From Bacteroidales bacterium UBA755 (GTDB taxonomy: Bacteria; Bacteroidota; Bacteroidia; Bacteroidales; UBA932): a stretch of DNA of 29,623 nucleotides. The stretch spans positions 1 to 29,623 of the forward strand of contig DBKH01000016.1 of assembly GCA_002297815.1 (NCBI GenBank), given 5' to 3'. The notes below the pieces were generated by a model. It did not search any database, had not been told where the DNA came from, and saw only the letters and a program-made list of their open reading frames with translations. Each line of letters begins with the position of its first letter. Positions within the stretch are counted from its first letter, which is position 1. Positions 15,152 to 22,413 of the stretch are shown piece by piece. Made by a program: the position numbers and the translations under genes.

Positions 15152-15508
15152 ATGACATTTGGTATGACTATAATTCATGAACCTGTCAGCAGGGAACAAC
15201 TTAGGGAAATGGCTCTGGAATTTTATGGAGATATGGTTAAGGGGGTCGTGGATGTGGACCGTAAGGTATTGGCATTGAATGCTGAACTGCACGCTGATTT
15301 GGAAAAACTCCTGTTGGAGGATGGCTCCATGCAGGAATCTTTGTGGGGTATTAACCTTTATCCCGAAGTTGAAGGAGAGGATTTTATCGAATTTGATTCA
15401 TTGATAAACATCAGTCCAAGGAGGAATAACTTCAGCAGGGATGTTGAGGACAGTTCTATAAGGAATGAGATTCGTTTGATTGTTGATAATCTTGTCAAGA
15501 GATGGTGA
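15152..15508 (+). CDS. DUF5674 family protein
   Basis: 118 residues. The sequence matches what I recall of DUF5674: FYGDMVKGVVDVDRKVLALN, then AELHADLEKLLLEDGSMQES, LWGINLYPE and EDFIEFDSLINISPRRNN. The conserved acidic and histidine residues suggest an enzyme-like fold, but no activity is known to me. The ATG at 15152 is supported by GGAGG four bases upstream; the ATG at 15164 (MTIIHEPVS) matches more closely where relatives begin. It overlaps the next gene by 7 nt (stop 15506-15508, next ATG 15502), so the two are translationally coupled. Some database entries call relatives toxin-antitoxin components; I cannot confirm that. Confidence 0.8.
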   Translation: MTFGMTIIHEPVSREQLREMALEFYGDMVKGVVDVDRKVLALNAELHADLEKLLLEDGSMQESLWGINLYPEVEGEDFIEFDSLINISPRRNNFSRDVEDSSIRNEIRLIVDNLVKRW

Positions 15509-15855
15509 ATCTTCCAGAAAAACCTAATGTGGAGAGGTGGGCGGAGATGCCGTTTATCGCTCAGATGGCCAACATTGGCAGCGAGGTCGGCAGAACATTG
15601 AAATGGAAGCGAAAAGGCAATGCGAGTATGGCCAGAGGCGCTTTTGTCCGCGCACTTGATCTTTTTGACCTTACAATCACTGTCGGGCGAAAGAATGAGC
15701 CGTTTTCTTCGAGGGATTCAATGCTGAAGGAGGTTATCAGGGCACGAGATCAATTCTGTGAGGAATATCTTTCCGATGATAGCGAGGCCCTGCTTTCGTC
15801 AGACAAGTACTTTTCTCATTTCGCCAAAGCCTTTGCCCTTAGGTCGTCTCGGTGA
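15502..15855 (+). CDS. Conserved hypothetical partner of DUF5674
   Basis: 117 residues, with ATG at 15502 overlapping the DUF5674 stop. The N-terminal half, WAEMPFIAQMANIGSEVGRT then LKWKRKGNASMARGAFVRAL and DLFDLTI, is a conserved pattern seen in small bacterial proteins of unknown function that I recall being linked to DUF5674. It is predicted mainly helical (FVRALDLFDLTITV, EVIRARDQFCEEYL), with no signal peptide or membrane segment. An HEPN- or four-helix-like bundle is possible, but no RX4-6H catalytic motif is evident. The shared transcript and 7-nt overlap imply a joint function, possibly as a complex. Confidence 0.75.
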   Translation: MVNLPEKPNVERWAEMPFIAQMANIGSEVGRTLKWKRKGNASMARGAFVRALDLFDLTITVGRKNEPFSSRDSMLKEVIRARDQFCEEYLSDDSEALLSSDKYFSHFAKAFALRSSR

Positions 15856-15898
15856 ATATAGAAGGATATTCGATAACGGTGAAAATGTGTTTTGATGA

Positions 15899-16876
15899 GC
15901 TATTATTAAAATTATCCAAAATGGATTATTTGATATTCTGCACACTACAAGCCTTAGGGAGTTCACTTTCTTTTTAGGAAAGGAAGTGTTCAGGGCTTTA
16001 CAGCCGGTAGGCAGGAAAGCTATTGATAAACTTGTGGTGGCGTTAAAATCGCTTCAGGGCAAGATCACGTACGATTCTGTGACCGGGCAGCCAGCGTTCG
16101 GGATCAGCCTTGGGGATATTCAAAGGCCGGAGTTTACTTTGGAGGAGATATTCACTTACCTTGACAATGCGGGGAAGCCGTGTCTCGTGGCGATTGATGA
16201 GTTTCAGCAGATCAACGAATATGAAGATAATAATGTCGAGGCTCTTCTTTGTGGACATATTCAGAAAATGAAAAATTGCCATTTTGTTTTCGCTGGGAGC
16301 AAGAGGAACATCATGAGTACCATGTTTCAGTCTCCGGCCCGTCCGTTCTATAAAAGCGCTGATCCTCTGGAACTTAAAGCTATTGATAGAGACATTTACT
16401 CAAATTTTGTTGCAAAGAAGTTCAATGAATATGGAAAAAGCGTATCTAAGGCAACTGTCGAGTACGTCTATGACCTATTTGAGGGATATACTTACTACAT
16501 GCAAAGGACTTTCAATGAGGCTTTTGCATCGTTAGACAGGGGAGAGGAGTGCTCTATGGACTTGGTAAGGAAATCCATTGACAACATCCTGCTGATGAAT
16601 GAGATTCAGTTCGCTGAGCAGATGTCAAACCTTACCGAGAACCAAAAACGTGTGCTGGCTGCCATCGCGAAAGAGGAGCGCGTGCGGAAAGTCAACACTT
16701 CCGCTTTCATTAACCGTTACCAGCTTTCCACAGCCAGCGTTGTCAACACCGCAATCCGCAAACTCCTGAAAGAGGACATCATTACAGTTGATCTTAAGGA
16801 ATATTCCATCCCCGACAAGTTTCTTTGGCTTTGGGTCAACCGGCAGTACAACAATGAGATGAATTTTGTCCGGTGA
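15899..16876 (+). pseudogene. AAA ATPase (ATPase_2/DUF234-like) lacking its N-terminal Walker A region
   Basis: Recognisable homology starts just after a TGA at 15896, with AIIKIIQNGLFDILHTTSLR, then EFTFFLGKEVFRALQPVGRK, and continues to the stop at 16876. The Walker B strand is present (GKPCLVAIDEFQQINEYEDN), as are FVFAGSKRNIMSTMFQSPAR, PFYKSADPLELKAIDRDIYS and a C-terminal winged-helix part (NQKRVLAAIAKEERVR, STASVVNTAIRKLLKEDIIT). Intact members are about 380 residues and begin with a Walker A segment of the MGKTGL type; nothing like it is present upstream, where the DUF5674 partner gene ends at 15855. No ATG starts the frame before the Walker B region; a GTG at 15986 is the first candidate. 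I read it as a 5'-deleted gene. Just after the stop is the TCCGGTGAAAGGCTG repeat also seen at 11468. Confidence 0.8.
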
Positions 16877-16925
16877 AAGGCTGCGATTGCCGGACAAAAC
16901 GGCTGAATGGTGTGGGTTATCCGGT
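16867..16925 (+). repeat. CCGGAC/GTCCGG repeat after the truncated ATPase gene
   Basis: GTCCGGTGAAAGGCTG, GCCGGACAAAACGGCTGAAT and TTATCCGGTA occur in the same order as at 11466-11522, including the AAAGGCTG spacer. The first word overlaps the final codons and stop of the ATPase frame. Confidence 0.65.
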
Positions 16926-16989
16926 ATATTAAATTGAAAAACTTAAAAACCATACAACAAGAGTATTACCGAAAATTGTGCAGTGTTTC

Positions 16990-17041
16990 TGCATAATTTT
17001 TATTTATCTTGCGCCGCATTTCCTAATATTTCTTAAATTTG
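16990..17041 (+). promoter_or_regulatory. Promoter region of the WYL regulator with shared TGCA motif
   Basis: TGCATAAT (16990-16997) precedes TTTATCTTGCGCC, with TATCTT at 17005, exactly 15 bases after the TGCA. The same layout occurs before hsdR (18116/18131) and the DUF2130 gene (25307/25322). A second candidate -7 box, TAAATTTG, is at 17034-17041, 36 bases before the ATG. Which one is used cannot be settled here. Confidence 0.5.
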
Positions 17042-17076
17042 CATTAAAGATAAGCATATTACCATTTTTTTTCTGA

Positions 17077-18114
17077 ATGGCGACAAACAAGCATGCCATG
17101 ATCAGGTATCAAGCCCTTGATGCCTGTTTTGGCAATAGGTATAGGAAGTTCTTCATAGAGGATCTCGTCTCCGCGTGTAATGATGCGCTGGAGGAATTCT
17201 ATGTCTCCAAGCAGAATCCCTTTACAAAAGAAAGCTATCAGGTCAAGAAGCGCACTGTTTTCACTGACATAAGTTATATGCAAAGCGAGAGCGGCTACAA
17301 TGCACCCATCGAGCGATACTATGAGGGCCACCGTTGCTATTACCGGTATTCGGACGAGAACTTCTCCATCAATAAACGAGATTTTTCCGAGGTGGAGCTT
17401 GACAAACTGGATGAAGCGCTCGTTATGCTAAACCGGCTGAACGGAGAGGCCGGTTTTGACTGGGTAAGTGAATTCATCGCCAATTTCGAAGACAAACTTG
17501 GCCGTAGCAGAAGCGCCACGCCGGTCATCGGTTACGAGAAGAACCCATTTTTAACAGGTATAGAAAATCTCTCGACATTATACAATTCTATTGTACATCA
17601 GAAAGCTCTGAAGATTTCCTACAGGCATTTTACAAAGGGGAAGATGAGCTACACCGTACACCCATATTACCTGAAACAGTACAATAATCGCTGGTTCCTA
17701 TTCGGTATAACCGAGCTGGACAAAAACAACCTTATCAATCTGCCTCTGGACCGGATAGGCAGTATCGAGGTCGTAGACATTCCGTATATCCCCAACACGA
17801 AGTTTAACTTTGAGGAGTATTTCGAAGACGTTGTAGGCGTATCGGTTCCGCGTGAAGGGGAACCCGAAAAAGTGGTTTTGAAATTTGACAAGAGACAATA
17901 CCCATATATTATAACAAAGCCCCTTCATCCGTCTCAGGCCATATTGGATGATGAAAATTGCATCGTTCAATTGACTGTTTTTTTGACTCGTGAGCTGGAA
18001 TCTCTCATTTTCTCCCAGGGAGATCAGGTCGAAGTGCTGGCTCCGGCCTCTCTTCGTGAGAGATTCCGCGAAAAAACCAAGAATTTGACAGAAAAATATA
18101 ATTGTGTAGAATGA
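17077..18114 (+). CDS. WYL-domain transcriptional regulator
   Basis: 345 residues. The N-terminal part (about 1-95) resembles the helix-turn-helix region of Bacteroidetes WYL regulators: KHAMIRYQALDACFGNRYRK, then LVSACNDALEEFY and KKRTVFTDISYMQSESGYNA. The WYL domain (about 165-245) has KALKISYRHFTKGKMSYTVH, PYYLKQYNNRWFLFGITE and LPLDRIGSIEV. The C-terminal WCX-like extension (about 265-340) ends with VEVLAPASLRERFREKTKNL. WYL domains sense ligands such as nucleotides in several defence regulators (for example BrxR/CapW). Its place directly before hsdR, 54 nt upstream and co-directional, together with the promoter motif shared by three genes, makes it the probable regulator of the restriction locus. 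ATG 17077 is the first start of the frame. Confidence 0.9.
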   Translation: MATNKHAMIRYQALDACFGNRYRKFFIEDLVSACNDALEEFYVSKQNPFTKESYQVKKRTVFTDISYMQSESGYNAPIERYYEGHRCYYRYSDENFSINKRDFSEVELDKLDEALVMLNRLNGEAGFDWVSEFIANFEDKLGRSRSATPVIGYEKNPFLTGIENLSTLYNSIVHQKALKISYRHFTKGKMSYTVHPYYLKQYNNRWFLFGITELDKNNLINLPLDRIGSIEVVDIPYIPNTKFNFEEYFEDVVGVSVPREGEPEKVVLKFDKRQYPYIITKPLHPSQAILDDENCIVQLTVFLTRELESLIFSQGDQVEVLAPASLRERFREKTKNLTEKYNCVE

Positions 18115-18143
18115 GTGCACAATAAGCCTTTACCTTTGCACTC
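18113..18143 (+). promoter_or_regulatory. Promoter and operator-like inverted repeat of hsdR
   Basis: TACCTTTG (18131-18138) is a good -7 box. It is flanked by a 7-bp inverted repeat GAGTGCA (18113-18119) and TGCACTC (18137-18143). The word TGCACAATAAG starting at 18116 recurs before the DUF2130 gene. The operator overlaps the end of the WYL gene (stop 18112-18114). Confidence 0.65.
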
Positions 18144-18168
18144 GAAATAACACAAACACACAAACGAT

Positions 18169-21123
18169 ATGATCCAAAGCGAAGCACAGCTCGAGCAGCA
18201 GTTTCTGGAAAAACTCCAGGAGATGAAATACACATACCGCAGCGACATCCGAGACCTGGACGCGCTAGAAAGCAATTTTCGTCAGAAATTTGAGCGGCTC
18301 AATTTCGTTACCCTCTCTGATGATGAATTCCGAAAGCTCCTGCAGGAGAACGTCACGGCCGACGTATTCACTGCCTCCAAGCACCTGCGCGAGAAGCAGA
18401 CCTTCACACGTAACGATGGCACCACCTTCGACTACAGCCTTGTGAACCTGCGGGACTGGTGCAAGAATGACTATGAGGTGGTGAACCAGCTCACTATCAA
18501 TACCACCAATAGTCGCCAGCGCTACGACGTCATCATCCTGGTCAACGGCCTGCCACTGGTTCAGATTGAGCTCAAGCGCCACAGCGTTTCTCCGATGAAG
18601 GCTGTTGAACAGATTGTCCGCTACAAGCAAGACCGCGGAAACGGCTACACCAATACGCTGATGTGTTTCATGCAGCTCTTCATCGTCAGCAACGGTGGCA
18701 GCGACACTATGTACTTTGCCAATAACAACGACGAGCACTTTCACTTTGACGCCACCAATAACTATCTTCCAGTCTATCACGCAGCCGACGAGAGCAACCA
18801 CAAAATTGCAGAACTCTTCAAATTCTCCGACATAATGCTCCCCAAGTGCACCCTCGGCCGCCTCATCAGCCGTTATATGGTGCTCGTGGAGACAGAGAAG
18901 AAGATTCTTGTTATGCGTCCCTACCAGATTTACGCTGTTGAAAGCATCGTTAACTGTGTCTCGGAAAACAACCAGAACGGCTACATCTGGCACACTACCG
19001 GCAGTGGGAAGACACTCACCAGTTTCAAGGCCTCGACCCTGCTCAAATACAACAGCGACATCGAGAAATGCGTCTTCGTCGTAGACCGTAAAGACCTCGA
19101 CAAGCAGACCCGAGACGAATTTAACAAATTCCAGGAAGGGTGCGTAGAGCAGAACGCAAATACAACAGCCCTCGTGAGCCGACTGGAAAGCACCGACTAT
19201 GCCGACAAGGTCATCGTTACAACCATACAGAAGCTCGGCATCGCCCTGGATTCGACCAACAAGAACAAGTTTCACCAGCGCCTGGAGCGCCTGAGAGACA
19301 AACGCATCGTCTTCATCTTCGACGAATGTCACCGCAGCCAGTTCGGCGAGAATCACGCCGCTATCCGGAACTTCTTCCCGAAGGCCCAGCTTTTCGGCTT
19401 CACAGGTACTCCGATATTCGAGGAGAATAGCAGCTATACACGCATAAACGGCCAGCAGGCCGAGTATGTAACAACCAAGGATGTATTCCAGAAATGCCTG
19501 CACCAATATACCATCACCAACGCCATCACGGACAACAACGTCCTTCGTTTCAAGGTGGAGCACTACGGCAATACGGATGCCGACGGGAATCCTATCAATG
19601 AGCCCCTTACCATCTGGCAAATCGTCAAGCACATTCTGGACAACCACGACACCCTCACGGCAAACCGTCGTTTCAACGCGCTCCTCGCCACACCTTCCAT
19701 CCCGGAAGCAATCATCTTCTATGAAATATTCAAGGAGTTGCAGGATGCGCTTGTCAAAGACGTCCCCGATTATGTGCCCTTGAATGTCACTGCTGTGTTC
19801 ACACCGCCTATGCGGAACAGCTCCGATGAAGACCTGCCCCAGGAAGAAGCCGACAACAACGAGGACCCGGAACGCAACAAAAGCGAGCTGGGCAAGATCA
19901 TCGACGATTATAACGCCCAGTTCGACACCAACTTCACAGTCGATCTCTTTGACGAATACTACCGCGATGTGCAGGGCCGCTTCAAAGACCAGAAGTATCC
20001 CAACAAGGATCTTCCGCACGCCAAGAAGCTGGACATCGTAATCGTCGTGGAGATGATGCTTACCGGCTTCGACAGCAAGTTCCTCAATACCCTCTACGTC
20101 GCCAAAGATCTCAGGTGGCACAATCTCATTCAGGCATTCAGCCGCACCAACCGCATTCTTGACGGCACCAAACCTTACGGCAACATCATCTGCTACCGCG
20201 ACTTGGAAAAGCAGATGGACGATGCTATGGTACTCTTCAGCGGATTTGACCGCGACAAAGGAAAGGAGTACTGGCTGGTTGAGCCGGTAGAATCTGTGGT
20301 GGAGAAATACAAGGAAGCCATCACGCAGCTCCGGACCGTGATGAACGGTATGGGCCTGGAATGTAAACCAGACGAGGTGATTAACATTCCTCAGGGAGAG
20401 AACACCGGCGAATTTATCAGTGCCTTCAAGGATGTCCAGCGTCTGGCGCTCAAACTGGACCAGTACGTGGATATGCCGGAAGAAATGAAGGATGCTATAG
20501 AGGCCGCTATGCCGGAGGATACCCTCCAGCAGTTCCGCACGGCCTATCTGGATCTCGCTCGTCGTCGCAGAAATGAAAAGGGAAGCCAATCCAAGGAAGA
20601 TCCCGAGGACGAGCCGGACTTTGAACTCTCCCTGTTCAGTTCCGCCCTGGTGGATTACGACTATATCATGAAACTGCTGGCCAAGTACACCGACACCCAC
20701 TTTGAGAAGGTGAAGATTACTAAGGAGCAGCTTCTTGATATCCTGTCCGGCAGCGTGGACCTGATGAACGAGCGCGACTACCTCAAAGCCTTCATCGAGG
20801 AAGAACTCCACAAGGGTAGCGGCATCAGTGAGAAGGAGATTCGTGAGCGCTACAAGGCCTACAAAGACAAGCGCTTCAACCGGCAGATTGCCGCTCTCGC
20901 CGCGGAATATGGCATCGAACCTGCCGCATTGGAAGCCTTCGTGGCCGAAACCACCAAGCTCCGCCGCTTGGACGAAGATGCCCTGCGCGAGCTCCTGAGC
21001 CATATCGACGGCTGGAAGCAGCGCAAAGCCGCCAAGGAAGGACTGCTCGCGGACCTATCGCCACTATTTGCCCTTTTCTCCGGCGACAATACCATCGAAG
21101 GCCTTAATGCATATGTGAAATAA
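18169..21123 (+). CDS. hsdR: Type I restriction enzyme, restriction/translocation subunit HsdR
   Basis: 984 residues. HsdR is the motor and nuclease subunit of a type I restriction-modification complex (R2M2S): it translocates DNA and cleaves unmethylated DNA at a distance. The N-terminal PD-(D/E)XK nuclease has D120 (RYDVIIL), E134 and K136 (QIELKR); the 14-residue D-to-E spacing equals that of EcoR124I. The SF2 motor shows Walker A TTGSGKT (276-282), DECHRSQFG (385-393), FTGTP (411-415), MLTGFDSKFLNTLYV and motif VI AFSRTNRILDG. The C-terminal helical part (from about 770) would contact the methylase. ATG 18169 follows the promoter by about 30 nt. hsdS starts 18 nt after the stop. All motifs look intact. 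A long open frame on the opposite strand is a codon-composition artefact. Confidence 0.97.
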   Translation: MIQSEAQLEQQFLEKLQEMKYTYRSDIRDLDALESNFRQKFERLNFVTLSDDEFRKLLQENVTADVFTASKHLREKQTFTRNDGTTFDYSLVNLRDWCKNDYEVVNQLTINTTNSRQRYDVIILVNGLPLVQIELKRHSVSPMKAVEQIVRYKQDRGNGYTNTLMCFMQLFIVSNGGSDTMYFANNNDEHFHFDATNNYLPVYHAADESNHKIAELFKFSDIMLPKCTLGRLISRYMVLVETEKKILVMRPYQIYAVESIVNCVSENNQNGYIWHTTGSGKTLTSFKASTLLKYNSDIEKCVFVVDRKDLDKQTRDEFNKFQEGCVEQNANTTALVSRLESTDYADKVIVTTIQKLGIALDSTNKNKFHQRLERLRDKRIVFIFDECHRSQFGENHAAIRNFFPKAQLFGFTGTPIFEENSSYTRINGQQAEYVTTKDVFQKCLHQYTITNAITDNNVLRFKVEHYGNTDADGNPINEPLTIWQIVKHILDNHDTLTANRRFNALLATPSIPEAIIFYEIFKELQDALVKDVPDYVPLNVTAVFTPPMRNSSDEDLPQEEADNNEDPERNKSELGKIIDDYNAQFDTNFTVDLFDEYYRDVQGRFKDQKYPNKDLPHAKKLDIVIVVEMMLTGFDSKFLNTLYVAKDLRWHNLIQAFSRTNRILDGTKPYGNIICYRDLEKQMDDAMVLFSGFDRDKGKEYWLVEPVESVVEKYKEAITQLRTVMNGMGLECKPDEVINIPQGENTGEFISAFKDVQRLALKLDQYVDMPEEMKDAIEAAMPEDTLQQFRTAYLDLARRRRNEKGSQSKEDPEDEPDFELSLFSSALVDYDYIMKLLAKYTDTHFEKVKITKEQLLDILSGSVDLMNERDYLKAFIEEELHKGSGISEKEIRERYKAYKDKRFNRQIAALAAEYGIEPAALEAFVAETTKLRRLDEDALRELLSHIDGWKQRKAAKEGLLADLSPLFALFSGDNTIEGLNAYVK

Positions 21124-21141
21124 CGGAACGAGCAATATAAC

Positions 21142-22404
21142 ATGATTGAGGATAACAGCAATATCAGAACTCCGATCATTCGTTTTCAAGGTTTTAATGG
21201 AGAATGGGAGAAAAAAAAGATTGGTGACATAGCTATTGTGTTGCAAGGATATGGCTTTCCAGAGAAATATCAGGGCCAAAAATATGGAGATTTGCCATTT
21301 TGTAAGGTGGGAGACATATCCTCAGCCGTTGATAGAGGAGAAATGGTTATTAACAAGGCTGACAACTTTGTTGATTATTCTCTTTTGCCAGTGTTACATG
21401 CACAGCCAATTCCTGTCGGCTCTACCATTTTTGCAAAAATTGGTGAGGCTATTCGTTCTAACAAAAGAATCAGGACGGGTGTCCCTTGTTTGATTGACAA
21501 CAATGCGGCGGCAGTAAAAAGCAAAGGCGAGATTTCAGATACCTTCTTGTTTTATCTGATGTCAAAAGTCAATCTTGCAGATTATTCCGGTGGAATAGTT
21601 CCTTCCGTGAATAAGTCAATGATTGAGGCGATTGATGTATTGGTGCCATCGTCCCGGGATGAGCAACAGAAGATAGCAGAATGCTTGGAAGCGATAGACC
21701 AGATGATCTCTGCTCAAAATCAGAAAGTCGAATCCCTCAAGGCCCACAAAAAAGGTCTTATGCAGCAGCTCTTCCCACAGCCCGGTGCCACCACCCCCGC
21801 CCTCCGTTTCCCCGGCTTCACCGGCGACTGGCAAGAGAAACCACTATGTTCATTAGCGGTAAAAGTTAACCAGAAAAACAAGGATTTCGCTGTCACACGT
21901 GTGTTGACGAATTCTGCTACAGAGGGGGTTGTTGATCAGAATGCGTACTTTGAACGTGACATAGCGGTAAAGGATAATACAAATAACTATTACATCGTTG
22001 ATAAAGACGAATTTGTATATAATCCTAGGATTTCGTCTACGGCTCCTGTTGGACCTATATCAATTAATAAAGTGGGCAAGGGTATTATGTCTCCACTATA
22101 TACAGTTTTCAAATTTCAGCAGGGCCACATAGCCTTTTTCGAGCAATACTTCCAAACGGAAATATGGCATCCATACTTAAAGAGTATCGCAAATTTCGGC
22201 GCACGGTTTGACAGAATGAACATCACCACGGACGGGTTCTTCAATATGCCGTTGTTTGTCCCGTCTATTGAAGAACAACAAAAGATTGCGGAGTGTCTGG
22301 AAACCCTGGATTTTTTGATTGCGGCAGAAACAAAGAAATTGGAATCCCTCAAAACCCACAAAAAAGGCCTTATGCAACAACTCTTCCCTCAGCCCGTTAA
22401 ATAA
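21142..22404 (+). CDS. hsdS: Type I restriction-modification specificity subunit HsdS
   Basis: 420 residues with the usual two-half layout. Target recognition domain 1 (about 12-172) begins TPIIRFQGFNGEWEKKKIGD. The first central conserved helix is EQQKIAECLEAIDQMISAQN followed by KAHKKGLMQQLFPQP (173-214). Target recognition domain 2 (about 219-376) begins TPALRFPGFTGDWQEKP. The second conserved helix EEQQKIAECLETLDFLIAAE plus KTHKKGLMQQLFPQP ends the protein (377-418). The two conserved helices form the coiled coil that holds two HsdM. Their DNA forms a long direct repeat (21658-21783 and 22270-22395), 612 bp apart. The variable domains are more AT-rich than the neighbouring hsdR and hsdM, as expected of horizontally exchanged specificity domains. 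It follows hsdR by 18 nt. Confidence 0.96.
   Translation: MIEDNSNIRTPIIRFQGFNGEWEKKKIGDIAIVLQGYGFPEKYQGQKYGDLPFCKVGDISSAVDRGEMVINKADNFVDYSLLPVLHAQPIPVGSTIFAKIGEAIRSNKRIRTGVPCLIDNNAAAVKSKGEISDTFLFYLMSKVNLADYSGGIVPSVNKSMIEAIDVLVPSSRDEQQKIAECLEAIDQMISAQNQKVESLKAHKKGLMQQLFPQPGATTPALRFPGFTGDWQEKPLCSLAVKVNQKNKDFAVTRVLTNSATEGVVDQNAYFERDIAVKDNTNNYYIVDKDEFVYNPRISSTAPVGPISINKVGKGIMSPLYTVFKFQQGHIAFFEQYFQTEIWHPYLKSIANFGARFDRMNITTDGFFNMPLFVPSIEEQQKIAECLETLDFLIAAETKKLESLKTHKKGLMQQLFPQPVK
21658..21783 (+). repeat. hsdS direct repeat, copy 1
   Basis: Encodes the first central conserved helix (EQQKIAECLE to QQLFPQP). It matches 22270-22395 in register, the best stretch being CACAAAAAAGGTCTTATGCA versus CACAAAAAAGGCCTTATGCA. 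Confidence 0.8.
22270..22395 (+). repeat. hsdS direct repeat, copy 2
   Basis: Encodes the C-terminal conserved helix of HsdS and is the partner of 21658-21783. Recombination between the two copies would delete or exchange the second target recognition domain. Confidence 0.8.
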
Positions 22405-22413
22405 TCATTCGCC

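Noticed and set aside
18265..21003. A 912-codon open frame on the minus strand opposite hsdR
   Set aside because: It is the mirror of a GC-biased coding frame. The translation is low in motifs, rich in Val and Leu runs and matches no family, whereas the plus strand has all HsdR motifs.
21893..21902. CACACGTGTG palindrome inside hsdS as a third parS site
   Set aside because: It lacks the GTTNC/GNAAC arms of parS; only the central CACGTG-like part is similar.
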